Source of the DNA: JAAYZQ01 sp034428935
Lineage (GTDB): Bacteria > Chloroflexota > Anaerolineae > JAAYZQ01
Reading direction: 5' to 3'
Length of the DNA stretch: 49,311 bases
Assembly (NCBI GenBank): GCA_034428935.1
Contig: DAOUHB010000211.1
Span: forward strand, 1 to 49,311
Under the pieces are notes generated by a model. That model was given only the letters and a program-made list of their open reading frames with translations, was not told the origin of the DNA and made no database searches. Positions 34,946 through 43,465 of the stretch are shown in pieces; position 1 is the stretch's first letter, and every line of letters starts with the position of its first letter. Both the position numbers and the translations under genes were made by a program.

Positions 34946-34974
34946 TTGCCCTGGCCTCCGATATCGAGTATAAT
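34946..34974 (+). promoter_or_regulatory. Predicted promoter of the UbiB-like kinase gene
   Basis: TTGCCC (34946-34951), 17-bp spacer, TATAAT (34969-34974). It diverges from the mnmG promoter 65 bases away. Confidence 0.6.
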
Positions 34975-35031
34975 GACCTCACTGCTGCGGCAGGCTGCCG
35001 CTGGGCAGGCAATCGAGACGGGAGAACGCCC

Positions 35032-36729
35032 TTGTCTTTCCTCTTTTCGTGGCGCCGCCGCATCGCCGACATTGCCCGTGTGCGGCGCGTCGTCGAAGTG
35101 CTGATCCGCAACGGGCTGGGCTTCCTGGTCCAACAACTGGCCCTGGACCGCTTCCTGCCCCGGTTCTGGCGCACGCGCGGGCTGCGGGCCGAGCAGGCGG
35201 CCAGCCGCCGGACGGTGCCCGAGCGCCTGCGGCGAACGCTGGAAGAGCTGGGCGCCACCTGGGTCAAGCTCGGCCAGTTCCTCAGCGGCCGGGCCGACCT
35301 GCTGCCGCCGGCCTACATCGAAGAGCTGTCCAAGCTCCTGGATGCCGCCCCCCCGGTCCCCATCGATCAGGTGCGCGACGTCATCATCCGTGAGATGGGC
35401 GCCCCCGTGGAAGAGCTGTACGCCAGCTTTGACGAGGTGCCCATCGCCTCGGCCTCCATCGGCCAGGTGCACCGCGCCACCCTGCCCAACGGCCAGGAGG
35501 TCGTGGTCAAGGTCCAGAGGCCGGGCATCGAAGCCGAGGTTGAAGCCGACCTGAACCTGCTCCTGGCCCAGGCACGCTTCCTGGAGCGGCGGACCGAGGT
35601 CATGCGCGAGCAGAACCTGGTGGCCATCGTCGAGCAACTGGCCCGGTCGCTGCGAGAGGAACTGGATTACCATCGCGAGGGCCGCAACGCCGAGCGCCTG
35701 CGCGCCAACCTGGCCTCCGATCCCCGCTTTGCCGTGCCCGGCGTGTGCTGGGACCTGACCACCCGGCGGGTGATCACCATGGAGTTCCTGGACGGCATCC
35801 AGTTCAACGAGGTGGAGCGCCTGCGGGCGGCCGGCTACGACCTGCCCTCCGTCGCCCGCGTGGCCGTGGAGGGCTACCTGGCCCAGATCTTTGACGCCGG
35901 CTTTTACCAGGCGGACCCGCACCCGGCCAACCTGTTGGTCATGGGCGAGCGCATCGGCATCCTCGACTTTGGCAACGTGGGGCAGCTCACCGGGAACCAG
36001 AAGCAGCTCCTGGGTGACCTGTTTCTCCAGATCCTCGACGAGGACGTCGAGGGCCTGGCGCGGACCATCCTCAGGATGGGAACGTCGCGCACCCGCCCTT
36101 CCATGGATGCCCTGGAGCGCGATCTGCAGCGGCTCACGGTGCGTTATTGGGGCGCCAGCCTCGAAGAGCTGTCCGTGGGCGAGATGGTCGCCGATATTTT
36201 CAAGACCGCCCGCCAGCACAAGATCTTTTTGCCCGCCGACCTGGCGCAGTTGGCCCGCACCATCCTGACCATGGAGGGCACCGGGCGCATGCTGGACCCT
36301 GACCTCGTCCTGGTCGATGCCGTGCGGCCCTTTGCCCTGCGGCTGGTGCGCAGCCGCCTGTCACCCATCGTCGCCGGGCGGCGGGCCGTGCGCGCCGCCC
36401 GCCTGGCCGCCGACCTGTTCCAGGATCTGCCCCGGCGCGTGGATGGCCTGTGGGATCAGTTGGAGGCGGGCGATCTCAGCTTTGGCATCGACGTGCGGCA
36501 TCTGAACATGGTGGTGACCAAGATCAGCAGCATGGTCAACCGCCTGGTCTATGCCATCATCGTCGCCGCCCTCATCGTCGGCTCGTCGTTGATCCTGCTG
36601 GGCGGTCGCGACGCCTGGGTGCTGCCCATCCTGGGAATCGGCGTGCCCGTAGCCCAGATCGCCTTCCTGGGGGCGGTCCTGGCCGGGGTGTGGCTGATCG
36701 TCAGCCTCGTGCGCTCGCGAACACTGTAG
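35032..36729 (+). CDS. ABC1/UbiB/AarF-family atypical kinase
   Basis: A 565-residue membrane-linked member of the UbiB (ABC1/ADCK) family of atypical protein-kinase-like ATPases, which support isoprenoid quinone synthesis or handling. It has the family 'KxGQ' signature 'VKLGQFLSGRADLLP', the Ala-rich loop 'IASASIGQVHRA', the ATP lysine in 'VVVKVQRPG', 'YQADPHPANLLV', and 'GILDFGNVG' (DFG). Two C-terminal membrane segments (about 505-560) are typical. TTG 35032 has GGGAGA just upstream and lies about 50 nt after the predicted transcription start. The next gene follows by 12 bases. A link with the quinone-using complex I nearby is plausible but unproven. Confidence 0.9.
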   Translation: MSFLFSWRRRIADIARVRRVVEVLIRNGLGFLVQQLALDRFLPRFWRTRGLRAEQAASRRTVPERLRRTLEELGATWVKLGQFLSGRADLLPPAYIEELSKLLDAAPPVPIDQVRDVIIREMGAPVEELYASFDEVPIASASIGQVHRATLPNGQEVVVKVQRPGIEAEVEADLNLLLAQARFLERRTEVMREQNLVAIVEQLARSLREELDYHREGRNAERLRANLASDPRFAVPGVCWDLTTRRVITMEFLDGIQFNEVERLRAAGYDLPSVARVAVEGYLAQIFDAGFYQADPHPANLLVMGERIGILDFGNVGQLTGNQKQLLGDLFLQILDEDVEGLARTILRMGTSRTRPSMDALERDLQRLTVRYWGASLEELSVGEMVADIFKTARQHKIFLPADLAQLARTILTMEGTGRMLDPDLVLVDAVRPFALRLVRSRLSPIVAGRRAVRAARLAADLFQDLPRRVDGLWDQLEAGDLSFGIDVRHLNMVVTKISSMVNRLVYAIIVAALIVGSSLILLGGRDAWVLPILGIGVPVAQIAFLGAVLAGVWLIVSLVRSRTL

Positions 36730-36741
36730 GAGGAGTCAGAG

Positions 36742-37632
36742 ATGGCAGAAGAAGAACCTCGTGGCTGCCTGAGCCGGCTGGCAGGCCGCCAGCCCATCGT
36801 CCAGGTCCTGGAGGCCGCCGGTGCGGGACCGGCAGAGAGCTGTGCAGGCATGGTGCGTGGCGGCCGCGTGGCCATCGACGGCCGGGTGAACACCGACCCG
36901 CAGACGCGGGCGGATCCCTTCCGCCAGCAGGTGACGCTGGACGGAGAGCCCCTCCCACTGGACAATGCCTGCCGCTACCTTGCCCTGAACAAGCCCTACG
37001 GGGTGCTTTCCAGCTTTACCGATCGTGAAGGCCGGCCCACACTGGCGGACCACGTCCCGGTGCCCGGGGTCTATGCCGCGGGCCGCCTCGACATGGACAG
37101 CGAGGGGCTGGTGCTGCTGACGGGCGACGGCTGGCTGATCCATCGCCTGAGTCACCCCCGCTACCACCAGGGGAAAACCTACCTGGCCCAGGTGGAGGGC
37201 GTGCCGGGCCAGGACGCCCTGGCCGCGCTGCGCAGCGGCGTGGAGGTCAAGGGGAAGCGGACGGCGCCCGCCAGCGTCGAGCTCCTGGCCGAGCCCCCCG
37301 ACCTGCCGCCCCGTCCGGTGCCCATTCGCGAGCGCGAGTCGATCCCCACCGCCTGGCTGCGCGTGGTGCTGAGGGAGGGCCGCAAGCGGCAGGTGCGCCG
37401 TATGACGGCCGCAGTGGGCCACCCCACCCTGCGCCTGGTGCGCGTGGCCGTCGGTCCCATCAGCCTGGGGGACCTGGCCCCGGGCGAGTGGCGGGACCTC
37501 ACGCCGGGGGAGATGGAAGCCCTGGCCACGAGCCTGAGCGTCGCGGCGCGGCAGGCCGCCTCGGCAGCGCGCAAGGCCGCGCCTGCTCCGCCCCGGGGCA
37601 AGGGGCGCTCAAAGAGGCGCGGCAGGACCTAA
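36742..37632 (+). CDS. RsuA/RluB/RluE/RluF-type pseudouridine synthase
   Basis: A 296-residue RNA pseudouridine synthase. An N-terminal S4-like RNA-binding domain (about 18-60) is followed by the catalytic domain with 'AAGRLDMDSEGLVLLT', in which Asp is the nucleophile, and 'EGRKRQVRRMTAAVGHPTLR'. The C-terminal 45 residues are Ala/Lys/Arg-rich and likely disordered. ATG 36742 has AGGAGG ten bases upstream. It is in an operon with the UbiB-like gene. Its TAA overlaps the convergent stop of the next gene by three bases. The target uridine (16S or 23S) cannot be stated. Confidence 0.9.
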   Translation: MAEEEPRGCLSRLAGRQPIVQVLEAAGAGPAESCAGMVRGGRVAIDGRVNTDPQTRADPFRQQVTLDGEPLPLDNACRYLALNKPYGVLSSFTDREGRPTLADHVPVPGVYAAGRLDMDSEGLVLLTGDGWLIHRLSHPRYHQGKTYLAQVEGVPGQDALAALRSGVEVKGKRTAPASVELLAEPPDLPPRPVPIRERESIPTAWLRVVLREGRKRQVRRMTAAVGHPTLRLVRVAVGPISLGDLAPGEWRDLTPGEMEALATSLSVAARQAASAARKAAPAPPRGKGRSKRRGRT

Positions 37633-38858
37633 TAGGCCAGGGGCTCGCTCTGCACGGCCGGCGGGAACGAGGGGCAGAGGATCACCCAACCCGCGCCCGA
37701 GAGGAAATAACCACAGCCGCACCCCAGGTAGGCATGCACGGCCTCCTCGTCGTAGGCCCACAGCTCGTCGAGGGGCGGCGGGGTCGGTGTCGGCGTGGGG
37801 GTGGGTGTTGGCGTTGGTGTGGGCGGCACGGCCGTCGGCTGCACCGTGGGCGTGGCGGGCGGCGGCGCGGCCTCGGCCGCCACGGCGGGCACCTCGGCGC
37901 TCCGGAAGCGGCCGGCCCATTCCCGCGTCAGATCCAGGTACGTGCCTCCATAGGCCTTGCTCGGCTCGACGTAGCTGCCCTCGGGCCACTCGTTGAACGA
38001 GTTGATGATCACCCACTGCGGCTTGCTGGCGATGGCCGCCTGCCAGCACTCCCGGTAATACTCGCCGCCGTCCCGTCCCCGGACAAAGCCACTGCCCGGC
38101 CGCGCCTTGCGGTCGTCGTAGCCGGGCATGACCGTCGCGACCCACAGCTTGGCCGTGCCGTGGTCGCGGTTGTAGGCCCGCACCCGGTCGCCCCATGCGG
38201 ACAGCGTCTTGGCGGGAGGGATGCGATTGGGCCAGGTGATGCTGTACAGGTGGTGGCCGTCAAAGACCGACTGGTAGCCGATGTCGGTCCCTTCGGCGAT
38301 CCACAAGGCCTGGCGCTGGGGATCGACCTGATCCCGCAGGCTGCGCCAGGTGCCTGCCCCCAGGCGCGAGACGTTGTAGAAAAAGACGACGGGGCGGCCG
38401 TTGTAGCGCAGGTAGGCCGGGTGAGAGGCGTGGACGGTCAGCAAGTGCTGCAGGTTCTGGGCATAGCTCCCCGTGCCCTTCATAAAGGGTGAATTGGGGT
38501 CAAAGTCGACGGCGACGCGAAAGCCCTTCTGGCCAGCCTGGTCCAGGAGCGCTTTCAGGTTCTTTTCCGTCTGGTTGCCCTGTCCCCACCAGTTCAGAAC
38601 AAAGGCGTCGATCCCCGCTCCCTTGGCCTGGTCTATCTGCCGGGCCATGACCTCCGGGTTGGACGAAACGTAGGGCTCGCTGGGCACGTCGGGAACCTTT
38701 CCCGAGCTCCAGGTATTCTGGTCGTACCAGGCATAGTAGAAGGCCAGCACCAGGCGCTCGCCTTCGGCCCGGGCGGGCACGGAGGGCCAGAACCCCGGGG
38801 CAAGGACCAGGGCGGCAAGGGCCAACGCCCGGAGGGTGTGTTTCCACGTCGAGACCAC
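37629..38858 (-). CDS. Secreted GH99-like (WbsX-type) protein
   Basis: A 409-residue exported protein. It has a signal peptide (about 1-30, ending 'PARAEG') and a TIM-barrel-like domain with 'VLAFYYAWYDQNTW', 'GIDAFVLNWWGQG', 'VAVDFDP' and 'NSFNEWPEGSYVEPSKAYG', the GH99/WbsX signature with its catalytic-type acids. A (Pro-Thr)n linker and a short Cys-rich tail follow ('YLGCGCGYFLSGAGWVILCP'). Such proteins act on alpha-mannan-like glycans or O-polysaccharides. GTG 38858 has a GGGAGA site just upstream and gives a proper signal peptide. It is transcribed divergently from tyrS. Confidence 0.8.
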   Translation of the reverse strand: MVSTWKHTLRALALAALVLAPGFWPSVPARAEGERLVLAFYYAWYDQNTWSSGKVPDVPSEPYVSSNPEVMARQIDQAKGAGIDAFVLNWWGQGNQTEKNLKALLDQAGQKGFRVAVDFDPNSPFMKGTGSYAQNLQHLLTVHASHPAYLRYNGRPVVFFYNVSRLGAGTWRSLRDQVDPQRQALWIAEGTDIGYQSVFDGHHLYSITWPNRIPPAKTLSAWGDRVRAYNRDHGTAKLWVATVMPGYDDRKARPGSGFVRGRDGGEYYRECWQAAIASKPQWVIINSFNEWPEGSYVEPSKAYGGTYLDLTREWAGRFRSAEVPAVAAEAAPPPATPTVQPTAVPPTPTPTPTPTPTPTPPPLDELWAYDEEAVHAYLGCGCGYFLSGAGWVILCPSFPPAVQSEPLAY

Positions 38859-38891
38859 GATTCTCCCTCTCCTCCTCTTTCTTCGCCGGCC

Positions 38892-38920
38892 ATTATACCT
38901 GAAGTGCGGTCGAGGGGCAA
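38892..38920 (-). promoter_or_regulatory. Predicted promoter of the GH99-like gene
   Basis: On the minus strand: TTGCCC, 17-bp spacer, TATAAT (38897-38892). Confidence 0.6.
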
Positions 38921-38955
38921 GCTGGCCGGCTTCCGGGTCCCGCGGCGGTGCGCCC

Positions 38956-38984
38956 TTGGCAAAACGGGTGCCTCGTGATATACT
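38956..38984 (+). promoter_or_regulatory. Predicted tyrS promoter
   Basis: TTGGCA (38956-38961), 17-bp spacer, TATACT (38979-38984), with extended TGA before it. The short leader (about 28 nt) leaves no room for a T-box. Confidence 0.6.
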
Positions 38985-39018
38985 CTCTCCTCGATCGACC
39001 TGACGAGGGAAAAGGAAC

Positions 39019-40251
39019 GTGACCAGCAACGTAATCGACGTGCTCGCCGAGCGAGGTTTCATAGAACAGGTGTCGGACGCCGAAGGGCTGCGGGCCGCCG
39101 CCGAGAAACCCATCACCTGCTACGTGGGCTTTGACCCCAGCGCAGACAGCTTTCACGTGGGCCACCTGGTGCCCATCATGGCCCTGGCCCACATGCAGCG
39201 CCACGGCCACCGGCCCATCGCCGTCATGGGTGGCGGCACGGGCATGGTGGGCGATCCCAGCGGCAAGACCGAGATGCGCCAGCTCCTGGACGTGGACCGG
39301 ATCGACGCCAACCTGGCCCGGCTGCGCGGGCAGGTCAGGCGGCTCCTGGACTTTGCCGGGGGCCGCGCGCTGATGGTGAACAATGCCGACTGGCTGCGCC
39401 CCCTGAACTACCTGGACTTCTTGCGAGAGATCGGCCGGCACTTTTCCGTCAATCGCATGTTGGCCGCCGAGGCCTACCGCACGCGCTACGAGAGTGAAGG
39501 TGGCCTCAATTTCCTGGAATTCAACTACATGCTCCTGCAGTCGTACGACTTCTTGCACCTCTACCGGGAGATGGGCTGCATCCTGCAGATGGGCGGCAGC
39601 GACCAGTGGGGCAATATCCTGAGCGGCGTCGACCTGATCCGGCGCGTCGAGGGCGGGCAGGCCTTCGCCATCACCTTTCCCCTGGTCACCACCGCCTCGG
39701 GCGCCAAGATGGGCAAGACCGCGGCGGGTGCCGTCTGGCTGGATGCCGAACAGGTGTCGCCCTTCGAGTATTACCAGTACTGGATCAACACCGAGGACGC
39801 CGACGTGGGGCGCTTCCTGGCGCTGTTCACCTTCCTGCCTATGGAGCGGGTGCGCGAGCTGGGCCGGCTCCAGGGCGCCGACGTGCGGCAGGCCAAGGAG
39901 GTGCTGGCCTTTGAAGCCACGCGCATCCTGCACGGAGAAGAAGCCGCCGCCGAGGCACAGCGGGCGTCGCGGCAGCTCTTTGGCCGGGGCGTGGCCACCG
40001 AGGCCGTGCCGACCACCGAGCTCCCGGCCGGCGAGCTGGAGACGGGCATCCTGGCCCCCGAGCTCTTTGAGCGAGTGGGGCTCTGCCGCTCGCGGAGCGA
40101 GGCGCGCCGCCTCATCGAGCAGGGAGGCGCCTGGGTCAACGACCGGCAGATCGGCAGCGTCGACGAGCGCCTGACCAGCGCCGACCTGGAACAGGGCGCC
40201 CTGCTGCTGCGGGCCGGCAAGAAACGCTACCATCGCGTCCTGCCCGCCTGA
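39019..40251 (+). CDS. tyrS: Tyrosyl-tRNA synthetase
   Basis: A 410-residue class I aminoacyl-tRNA synthetase that charges tRNA-Tyr in the cytosol. It has the HIGH-type motif 'HVGH' in 'SADSFHVGHLVPIMALAHM', the KMSKS-type motif 'KMGKT' near residue 230, the tyrosine-pocket stretch 'QMGGSDQWGNI', and a C-terminal S4 domain (about 345-410; 'CRSRSEARRLIEQGGAWVN'). GTG 39019 follows AAAAGGA and matches the usual length. Confidence 0.97.
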   Translation: MTSNVIDVLAERGFIEQVSDAEGLRAAAEKPITCYVGFDPSADSFHVGHLVPIMALAHMQRHGHRPIAVMGGGTGMVGDPSGKTEMRQLLDVDRIDANLARLRGQVRRLLDFAGGRALMVNNADWLRPLNYLDFLREIGRHFSVNRMLAAEAYRTRYESEGGLNFLEFNYMLLQSYDFLHLYREMGCILQMGGSDQWGNILSGVDLIRRVEGGQAFAITFPLVTTASGAKMGKTAAGAVWLDAEQVSPFEYYQYWINTEDADVGRFLALFTFLPMERVRELGRLQGADVRQAKEVLAFEATRILHGEEAAAEAQRASRQLFGRGVATEAVPTTELPAGELETGILAPELFERVGLCRSRSEARRLIEQGGAWVNDRQIGSVDERLTSADLEQGALLLRAGKKRYHRVLPA

Positions 40252-40279
40252 GCGGGCGGCGCTTCCAGGCAACGGAAAA

Positions 40280-40304
40280 GGGTCCGGGAGATGCTCCCGG
40301 ACCC
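40280..40304. terminator. Rho-independent terminator between tyrS and hppA
   Basis: A perfect 11-bp stem, GGGTCCGGGAG (40280-40290) and CTCCCGGACCC (40294-40304), with a three-base loop. On the minus strand it is followed by TTTTCC, so it should end hppA transcripts best. On the plus strand the T content is lower, but it may still stop tyrS transcripts. Confidence 0.8.
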
Positions 40305-40337
40305 CTGTCATTTCCTGGGACGGCGACGACCCGGGAG

Positions 40338-42596
40338 TTAACCCAGACCCGGGGCCACGTCCTTCTTGCTCTGCATGATGGCCCACACCACCAGGGCCGC
40401 CAGGATGATGACTGCGATCCACATCCCGATGCTGCCCCGGCCTTCCACGATGAGCGGGGCCGCCATGAGGCTCACCAGGTTGACGACCTTGATCATGGGG
40501 TTCAGGGCCGGGCCGGCGGTGTCCTTCAAGGGGTCGCCCACCGTATCACCCTCCACGCCTGCCTTGTGGGCCGGCGAGCCTTTGCCTCCAAAGTGGCCGT
40601 CCTCCACGTACTTCTTGGCATTATCCAGCGCGCCGCCGGAAATGGCCATGAACACGGCCAACAACTGGCCGGTCAGGATGACGCCTGCCAGGAAAGTGCC
40701 CAGGGCCTCCACCTGGAAGATGAGGCCCACCAGGAGCGGCACGCCGACCGAAAGGGCCACCAGGCTGACGAGCTCCTTTTGGGCCGCGGCCGTGGTGATG
40801 CCCACGACCTGGCCATAGTCGGGTGTTACCGTGCCCTCCAGCACGCCGGGCACCTTGAACTGGCGGCGGACCTCCTGCACCACCAGGTTCGCTCCCCGGG
40901 CCACGGCGCGCAGCGAAAAGGCCGAGAAGAGGAAGGGCAAAGCGCCGCCAAGCAAGAAGCCGATGGTGCCGTTCAGGGTCGAGACGGGGATGCCAATGTC
41001 CAGCAATTGGGTCAGCGTCATGTCTGGATGCGATAGGGTCAGGGCGTCGGCCACGAAGGAGAAAAAGAGGGCCGTGGCCGCCACGACAGCCGAAGCGATG
41101 GCGATCTGCTTGGTGATGGCCTTGGTCGTGTTGCCCACGGCGTCCAGCTCGGCCAACAGGCGCCAGGCATCCTCCCCGACGCCCGCCATCTCGCCGATGC
41201 CGTTGGCATTGTCGGCGATGGGCCCGTAGGCGTCCATGGCCACGTTGTTGCCGGTGTGCGACAACATGCCGATGCCCACCATGGCGACGCCATACAGCAT
41301 AAAGATCAACCCTTCGTTCTGAAAGATGACAAAGCTGGCCCCCAGGGCCACGACGATGGCCAGCAAGCTCCAGACACTGGCCTCCATGCCCACGGCCAGG
41401 CCGGAGAGGATCGTGGTTGCCGACCCCGTCTGCGTGGACTCGGCGATCTCGCGCACAGGCCGGTGCTTGGTCGACGTGAAGAGCGAGGTCAGCGGGTTAA
41501 AGGCCACTGCCAGGCCAACGCCGATGGCGTTCAGGGTTGCGAGCTGCCACTCCTGGGCGTACAGGATCGAAAAGAGAAAGGCAAAAATGACGGTGTTGAT
41601 GGACGACACCTCATAGGAGCGGAACATGGCCCCTTCCGCGTCCTTTGCCCGTAAGAACTTGATGGGGAATTTTTCCCACATTGGCACCGTGAAGGTCCCG
41701 AGGATAGAAGAGATCACCCCGATGGCCCGCACGATGAGGGGATAAACGATCCAGAAGGTGTCTCCCGTCTCGCGCAATAAGAAGAGACCCAGGATCAACG
41801 TCGAGACGATGGTCACCTCGTAGCTCTCAAAGATGTCGGCGGCCATGCCGGCACAGTCGCCCACATTGTCGCCCACCAGGTCGGCCACGACGGCGGCGTT
41901 GCGCGGATCGTCCTCCGGGAGCCCCTGCTCCACCTTGCCCACCAGGTCGGCGCCCACGTCGGCCGACTTGGTATAGATGCCGCCGCCGATCCGCATAAAG
42001 AGCGCCACCAGGGTGCCGCCAAAGCCAAAGCCCAGGAGGGCGTCGGGGGCGGCCTTGCCAAAGATCATGAAGATGAGCGTGCCGCCCAGGAGCCCCAGGC
42101 CGTCGGTCAGCATGCCGGTAAAGGTCCCGGCCCGGTACGCGACGGTGAGGGCACCGTTGTAGTTGTTCTGGGCGGCCTGGGCAGCGACGCGGATGTTGCC
42201 CTCAATGGCGACGCGCATGCCCAACTGCCCGACCAGGGTCGAGAAGGTGGCGCCGACGATAAAGGCCACCATCCGCCCCACGCCGATCCAGAGCTGCGCG
42301 GAGCCCACGTCGCCCTCGAACATCTCCAGCGCTTGCTCCGTGGGCCGGACAACATAGACGCTGAAGAACAGCACCACCGCCAGGAGCACGAGGATGGGCA
42401 GGATCGTACGCAACTGCTGGCGCAGATAGGCGTTGGCTCCCGTCTTGATGGCCTCCCACACCCTCAGCATCTCGGGCGTGCCCTTGTCACGGCGCAGCGT
42501 GTCGCGCCACAGCCAGTAGGCGTAAAGGAGGCTGATAAAAGCAACCACAATTACGCCCCAGAGCATACTTTGCTCTAACGCACTCAGTTCACTCAT
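40338..42596 (-). CDS. hppA: Membrane H+-translocating pyrophosphatase, K+-independent type
   Basis: A 752-residue membrane pyrophosphatase that pumps protons with the energy of PPi. It has the substrate motifs 'GGGIYTKSADVGADLVGKVE', 'DNVGDCAGMAADIFESYEVT', and 'GVEGDTVGDPLKDTAGPALN'. In 'VGNTTKAITKQIAIASA' the Lys and Thr occupy the places that are Ala and Gly/Ala in K+-dependent enzymes, so it should be the K+-independent class. About 16 membrane segments are present. ATG 42596 has GGAGGAGAG upstream. The predicted promoter lies 250 bases upstream, which leaves a long leader with inverted repeats. Confidence 0.96.
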   Translation of the reverse strand: MSELSALEQSMLWGVIVVAFISLLYAYWLWRDTLRRDKGTPEMLRVWEAIKTGANAYLRQQLRTILPILVLLAVVLFFSVYVVRPTEQALEMFEGDVGSAQLWIGVGRMVAFIVGATFSTLVGQLGMRVAIEGNIRVAAQAAQNNYNGALTVAYRAGTFTGMLTDGLGLLGGTLIFMIFGKAAPDALLGFGFGGTLVALFMRIGGGIYTKSADVGADLVGKVEQGLPEDDPRNAAVVADLVGDNVGDCAGMAADIFESYEVTIVSTLILGLFLLRETGDTFWIVYPLIVRAIGVISSILGTFTVPMWEKFPIKFLRAKDAEGAMFRSYEVSSINTVIFAFLFSILYAQEWQLATLNAIGVGLAVAFNPLTSLFTSTKHRPVREIAESTQTGSATTILSGLAVGMEASVWSLLAIVVALGASFVIFQNEGLIFMLYGVAMVGIGMLSHTGNNVAMDAYGPIADNANGIGEMAGVGEDAWRLLAELDAVGNTTKAITKQIAIASAVVAATALFFSFVADALTLSHPDMTLTQLLDIGIPVSTLNGTIGFLLGGALPFLFSAFSLRAVARGANLVVQEVRRQFKVPGVLEGTVTPDYGQVVGITTAAAQKELVSLVALSVGVPLLVGLIFQVEALGTFLAGVILTGQLLAVFMAISGGALDNAKKYVEDGHFGGKGSPAHKAGVEGDTVGDPLKDTAGPALNPMIKVVNLVSLMAAPLIVEGRGSIGMWIAVIILAALVVWAIMQSKKDVAPGLG

Positions 42597-42842
42597 GTGA
42601 TTCTCTCCTCCGCGGGGCATGTAATGTGCGTGCACCACCAGGCGACCAGCACGGCTTTTCGAGTCAGCACAAACACCAGCAGGCGCGACTCTATGCCTCG
42701 CCGGGCGGCCAGGCTTGTTTTGCCGGACCATGTTGTCGGCAATCCGGAGGTCCCTTGGTGGCCCGCGGGAACCGGATGAGCCGCCGCTGCTCGGTCTTGT
42801 GGCACGATCTCACCCTTGCTGGCGCCTGCGGCGGCGCAAAGC
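42597..42842 (-). promoter_or_regulatory. Long structured leader of hppA
   Basis: About 245 nt between the predicted transcription start and the hppA ATG. Perfect inverted repeats are 8 bp (42679-42686 with 42822-42829) enclosing a 6-bp stem (42720-42725 with 42737-42742, 11-nt loop) and a second 6-bp stem (42742-42747 with 42772-42777) directly beside it. Together they could form a three-way junction. I do not recognise a known riboswitch class. Confidence 0.35.
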
Positions 42843-42848
42843 GCACCT

Positions 42849-42877
42849 ATTCTACTCAAGTTGAGATGAAAAGTCAA
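42849..42877 (-). promoter_or_regulatory. Predicted hppA promoter
   Basis: On the minus strand: TTGACT (42877-42872), 17-bp spacer, TAGAAT (42854-42849). The local A+T rise fits a promoter. Confidence 0.6.
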
Positions 42878-42970
42878 GTAGCAAATTTGAGATATTGAGA
42901 TGTTCTGTGGCCCCTGCCCCCTCCCGTCCCATGCCGGCCGGTGCGGCAGGCGCGGGCCGCAGGCCGGGCC

Positions 42971-43000
42971 GGGCCGAGCCGGGCCGAGCCGGGCCGAGCC
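42971..43000. repeat. 10-bp tandem repeat
   Basis: Three perfect copies of GGGCCGAGCC, with a partly degraded copy before them. Confidence 0.9.
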
Positions 43001-43002
43001 GT

Positions 43003-43058
43003 TCATCGGCCATCGGCCATCGGCCATCGGTCATCGGTCATCGGCCATCGGCCATCGG
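43003..43058. repeat. 7-bp tandem repeat, eight copies
   Basis: Eight units of YCATCGG (T,C,C,C,T,T,C,C at the first base). The seven-base unit keeps all frames open, which explains minus-strand reading frames beginning MADGRWPM. No spacers, so not CRISPR. Confidence 0.95.
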
Positions 43059-43119
43059 CCGGTTGGATCGAGTTTTCCGATTCGCCAAATTGGGGGGTAC
43101 ACATTTGAAACTTTCGTGG

Positions 43120-43125
43120 TATAAT
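43120..43125 (+). promoter_or_regulatory. Extended -10 promoter box, plus strand
   Basis: A perfect TATAAT with TGG before it. There is no good -35 at 17 bp. It points toward rpoD, 615 bp away. Confidence 0.45.
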
Positions 43126-43451
43126 GACCCTGTCTCTACCGTCCCGGTGTCTGGGGAACACTGTGCGCGGGAAAGGTTTATGTTCCGGGTCGAGAACTTG
43201 ACCAGTGGCTGCGATGGCCTGGCCGCAACGCGAGAAACAGCACGCAACTTCGCGCCAGGCGCGCTCAACAGTCTTGGGCCTTGGTTGGCCGGATCGTACC
43301 CCCCATCCGGCTCCGAGATCGCCAGAACCATCCGGTCATGTCCCTTGTCGCAGGATGGTCTGCAAAACGACCTGTTGGAGCCCTTTCTTCCTCCTTGAAT
43401 AGCACCGAAGGAGGAACTGGTTGCCGCCTGGGCGCAGGGGTAAAGACAGGC

Positions 43452-43465
43452 GTAACGCACGTTAC
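43452..43465. promoter_or_regulatory. Perfect dyad GTAACG-CA-CGTTAC, operator-like
   Basis: A 14-bp inverted repeat whose right arm overlaps the -35 position (TTACTG) of a possible promoter with TATATT at 43486-43491. Binding by a repressor or activator is a guess. Confidence 0.3.

Noticed and set aside
42597..42842. Fluoride (crcB) riboswitch in front of hppA
   Set aside because: The gene context fits but the conserved GGCGATG-type 5' segment and the 3' CTGATG block are not found.
42593..43034. Minus-strand reading frames beginning MADGRWPM over the heptamer repeats
   Set aside because: They arise because a 7-bp repeat without stops keeps all frames open. The downstream parts look like no protein and lie in the hppA leader.
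42971..43058. Possible CRISPR array
   Set aside because: Units are 7 and 10 bp in direct contact with no spacers, and no cas genes are present.
43181..43398. 72-codon frame with a weak ribosome-binding site upstream of rpoD
   Set aside because: Composition and residue pattern are not protein-like and no family is recognised.
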